Assembly: GCA_019671135.1 (NCBI GenBank)
Contig: JAHRHY010000005.1
Coordinates: forward strand, 1-64,000
Length of the DNA stretch: 64,000 nucleotides
DNA from: Linnemannia hyalina
Lineage: Eukaryota > Mortierellomycota > Mortierellomycetes > Mortierellales > Mortierellaceae
Reading direction: 5' to 3'
Shown here: piece by piece, positions 58,313 to 64,000 of the stretch
Numbering within the stretch: position 1 is the first letter of the stretch
How the letters are laid out: every line of letters begins with the position of its first letter
Position numbers and translations under genes: made by a program
Notes under the pieces: model-generated
Told to the model about the DNA's origin: nothing
The model's database searches: none
Seen by the model: the letters and a program-made list of their open reading frames with translations, nothing else

Positions 58313-60541
58313 CTAGGTATGAGTGTCGTTCCAGAACGGCGATGTTGGTGAAATCTCAGGGAGGTCGAACCCTGAATGGAGATCCACTGCTTGTGTGGAG
58401 AGTCGGATTTCCTCAACAGCACTGTCTGGTTTGAGAACCATTGCCAAGGAGGGCTTGGCGATATTGTTCGGACTGGGCAGGGCAACGGAAAGTCCACGTT
58501 TCCTTGCCTTTGCATCCTTGCCATCCTTGCTATCCTTTCCTTCCTTGGTGTCTTTTCCTTCCCTGGACTCTTTCTTGAAAGAAGTTGACCGCAATCCTGA
58601 AAACATACTCCTGCGTTTGTCGGGCGAGTGTTGGACATCCACCAGTAACCGCACTTCGTCGACCTCTGGGATGTCTTCGAACCAAGGGCATAAGAGTGTC
58701 TGGTATGCTGTGGTCCGAGATTTGGGGTCGTATTTCAAGAGTCCACCAATCAAATCGATAGACGCCTGTGATGTCGGCCGTAATACATCCTGCAATGATC
58801 GAGTGTGAGCCTATTCGTAAAGGTTCAAAAAGTTAGCGTGCGCTCTTGATATCGATGGCACATTCTGAAAGCAGTTCTTGCTTGTGAAAGCTACGTACTT
58901 GTGGAAATGACACGCCCATTTTTGTGGCGAGCTGTACACCTTCCTTCCATTCGCCGCCGCTTCCAATGGTTATCATGGTACCGGTCGCCTGTTCCTCATG
59001 TGCACCTTGCGTTGGGCACCCAAGAGCATTCCCGATCCGATTGATTTGATCGACGTCGCTGCTTCCCGGGAATAGCGGCTTTAAACTGATGAGTTCGGCT
59101 GCAATTGTTCCTGCCGCCCATAGATCCACTGCACACGTATAGGCTGAGGACTTCAAAAGAACTTCTGGAGCTCGATACCTAAGGTTGTATGGATGAAGGA
59201 GGATAGTTAATAGACTGGTCAAACGTCTTTGTCAGTCGCTCGATTCATAACAATGATAAGAGTGAGACGTTGGAAACTGACCATCGCGTGCTGACATAAG
59301 TTGTGTATGGTGGCCGACTCTTGAGTTCGCGCGCTAGGCCAAAGTCGGCAATCTTGACACAGTCTCCTGACACCAACAGGTTTTCTGGTTTCATGTCGCG
59401 ATGCATGATTCCTTTGGCATGCATGTGCTGTAGTCCTCGGAGTATCTGGAATCTGTCATTGTGAAGAAGAGTGTAAGAAACACGGTCAGCCTTCCTGAAT
59501 TGAGGTTCGGATCGAACGAATGGGCCACTTAAATAGGTCTTAAGAATAATAACAACAACAAAAAAAAAGGACAACGCACACCATACTCCTGGTCGTTGTT
59601 TCCTCTAGCCGTATTCCGTTTCTGTCCTTGATCAGTTGATAGAGGTTTCCATCCATGAGCTCGAAGACCATGCAGAGTTCCTTCTTTTCAAGGAAGAAAT
59701 GGTGGAGTCGGACAATGTTCGGGCCTGCACGAAGTGCCTCCAAAGCCTAGGGTGAGTTGGAAATGATCGTGAGTGCAATTAGTAATCTGCGAGAGCACAG
59801 TATCCCAAGTGGTTCTATCGTCCGAGGTTTTATGTATACGGTTATTGGGTAAAAGAAGAAGAAACCAACTTACCTTGACTTCTTGGAGTGAGCGACACTC
59901 GCCTTGTGAGGTAAACTTTTTCTTCATCTTTTTGATCGCAACCTACAGTCATCAATAGGGGAGCAACAGGTGGATGGAGGGTGAGTAAAGTCGCGTGAGC
60001 ATTGTTGGAGGCCAATAATGGTGGACAGTGCACTGCGGCAGTAGGGTGTTCATACATGTGTGTGTGCGTGTGGGGTAGGGTTTCAGCTTACCGTTTCTCC
60101 AGAGACTTTGTGCTGGGCTTTGAAAACAGAGCCAAAGGAGCCTTTGCCCAGTTCCTGTAGGACGACAAAGTGATCCATCGACCGTGATGTTGCGAGACTT
60201 TGGAGGCTGGAATGGCTGTCGTTGGGGGAGATGGCAGAGGCAGCCAAGGTATAAGAGGATTGTGGTTCATGTTGCGGGGTGGCAAGTCTGTCGGTCGAGG
60301 CCGGGGAGCGTGAAAGAGGGAAGGAGGGCATGGTGGTTTGAGGTGGGGTGCAGCGACCCTGTGCTTCGCGCAGGTTGTCTAGGTTTGGCCCTGGCCCGGG
60401 ATAAGAGGAGGACATGAACTTTGAGTTCTTGGTGATGGGCGACGGAGGGGAGGTCGGTGTGAGAGGGGTCGGGAGGGCTGAGGGGAGGAAAAAGAATGAC
60501 TTTTTGGACGAATGTCTCTGGCCGTGGGCGACATCGGCCAT
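58313..60541 (-). CDS. MAK/ICK/Ime2-type protein kinase
   Basis: Six exons: 60541-60092, 59942-59874, 59746-59580, 59452-59282, 59178-58899, 58810-58313. These give about 544 aa with consistent phases and GT-AG introns. A ~121-residue Ser/Pro-rich extension precedes the catalytic domain ([18 protein letters not shown]). Motifs: [10 protein letters not shown] (Lys), EVK (Glu), [18 protein letters not shown], activation loop [32 protein letters not shown] and [16 protein letters not shown]. The [18 protein letters not shown] and RPPY.TYVSTRW stretches identify the RCK group (MAK/ICK, yeast Ime2). That group acts in meiosis, morphogenesis or flagella. The tail has a (KEGKDSKDG)-type Lys/Asp repeat. 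Residues TTY replace the usual TDY. Confidence 0.88.
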
Positions 60542-61404
60542 CGTGGACAGGACGCACTCTGCACAACAAGTAATAATAGCAAAAGGAGAAGGGAGCGAGT
60601 GCAGGGAGGGAAGGAGGGTATGAAGACGGGTGGAAGAAAGAATGGATGAAGTGGGAGGTAGAAGGGCAAGACGCAGATTGCGAATGATAAGCGAGGCAGA
60701 GAGGAGTTGAGGGTGAAGAAAGGGGAGAGGAAGGTAAAAAGGAAAGAAGAAAGAAGAAAAGGGTGTACCTGGGAGGAGACACACTCAATCCGCACTTGCA
60801 GCGTTCAATAATCCACACGCAGTGACAGAGGGGAAGAGCACAGGACAGAGAGACACAGGACTAGGGCAGGTAAGGCAACAGCAAATATTATTATTGTTAC
60901 TATTATTGTTGGATAAGCGAAGGAGGGCCTTGTGTTCACTTACAGTGCTCATTACTAGGATTCGTTTTCAATGCACTCACTACCGGATCCTTAATACTTC
61001 ATATCAAATCAAATCACACCAAATCAAATCAAATCTCCATCAGTCAAACAGGGGCCAGGAGAAGCAGCATCAGAGTGTCAAAGGAGGAGAAAGAGGCCAT
61101 CGAAACTCTAATTACACGTACACTGGTATTGTGTACGTACAAATCAAAGGTGACGTCGCCAAATTTTTTTTTTTTTTGTTGTTCTTTTTATATTTCAGAA
61201 CAAGCTGTTCCCTTTGCTCTTGCTCTCCTCCTACTCTTCCTCACTCCTTGTTTTTTTCTTTTGTTCCCTTTTGTTCCTCTTCCCTCTTCCTACTTTCTCT
61301 CTCCATCCTTTCTTGACCATCACCCTTCCTGTGCACAACACACACACACACACATACTCATCGCTCCCACAATAAGAACAAAAACAAAACAAACAAGAAA
61401 AAGA
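60542..61404. promoter_or_regulatory. Divergent promoter region, kinase/DBP2
   Basis: 863 bp between the two start codons. Features: an (AT-rich) TTATTATTGTTAC run at about 60888-60910, a repeated CAAATCAAAT stretch at 61003-61034, pyrimidine-rich tracts at 61155-61320 and a (CA)n run at 61338-61353. The pyrimidine tracts just before the ATG are usual for highly expressed fungal genes. An upstream intron in the 5' UTR is possible. Confidence 0.45.

Positions 61405-64000
<2,596 letters not shown>

Noticed and set aside
60083..60784. Kinase start at 60784 instead of 60541
   Set aside because: The extra residues are a Phe/Leu/Pro-rich translation of a pyrimidine tract. The Met at 60541 (MADVAHGQ) begins more ordinary sequence.

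Overview
The window looks like a repeat-choked region next to ordinary genes in the nuclear genome of an early-diverging fungus (Mucoromycota/Mortierellomycota-like). This is inferred from chromodomain Ty3/Gypsy retrotransposons, short GTAAGT...CAG introns, and a MAK/Ime2-type kinase and a DBP2/DDX5-type helicase of fungal character. No tRNA, rRNA or CRISPR was seen. All homology calls are made by eye.

Layout. 1-6606: an AT-rich element bounded by long terminal inverted repeats (TIRs) that contain a ~133-bp satellite. It carries a DDE_Tnp_4/HARBI1-like transposase gene, a convergent ~550-aa gene of unknown family (here called b) and a small gene (c). 6607-12729: a second, diverged family of the same module in the order d(-), c(+), b(+), DDE(-). 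It is decayed and scrambled with duplicated blocks (R1, R2), a 451-bp perfect fold-back element and a ~495-bp MITE (miniature inverted-repeat element). 12730-23591: Gypsy-A, split by a complete nested Gypsy-D (16191-21427). 23592-30745: MITE and module debris plus a complete Gypsy-B (a second copy of A) inserted in a MITE. 30746-33656: a TIR-like stretch and a 750-codon acidic, Cys-rich reading frame with one in-frame TAG. 33657-35273: a broken Tc1/mariner (DD34E). 35274-37175: an intact DDE gene of the same module. 37176-40618: MITEs and a truncated b-DDE pair. 40619-51015: nested retrotransposons (Gypsy-C and a second Gypsy-D, both inside Gypsy-E), Gypsy-E itself having landed in a b gene. 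51016-53299: b, c, d again, with c and d intact. 53813-55050: the 3' end of a Helitron. 55051-64000: GC-richer single-copy DNA with a possible unidentified minus-strand gene, a MAK/Ime2-like protein kinase (six exons) and, divergently, a DBP2-like DEAD-box helicase whose last exon lies beyond the window or after a very long intron.

How it fits together. The recurring c-b-DDE (plus d) module, present in at least three diverged copies with conserved gene order, is the most interesting content. Its genes are separated by near-perfect T5A5 palindromes, and gene b has motifs resembling Rep_trans-type rolling-circle initiators. The module may be an undescribed transposon, or a plasmid- or virus-derived mobile element. 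MITEs with GGAGGCC/GCGGCC ends and 3-bp target duplications lie at many rearrangement junctions. They may be mobilised by the DDE enzyme, but that link is inference. Three CGA-to-TGA stops and several homopolymer frameshifts show that most module copies are dead.
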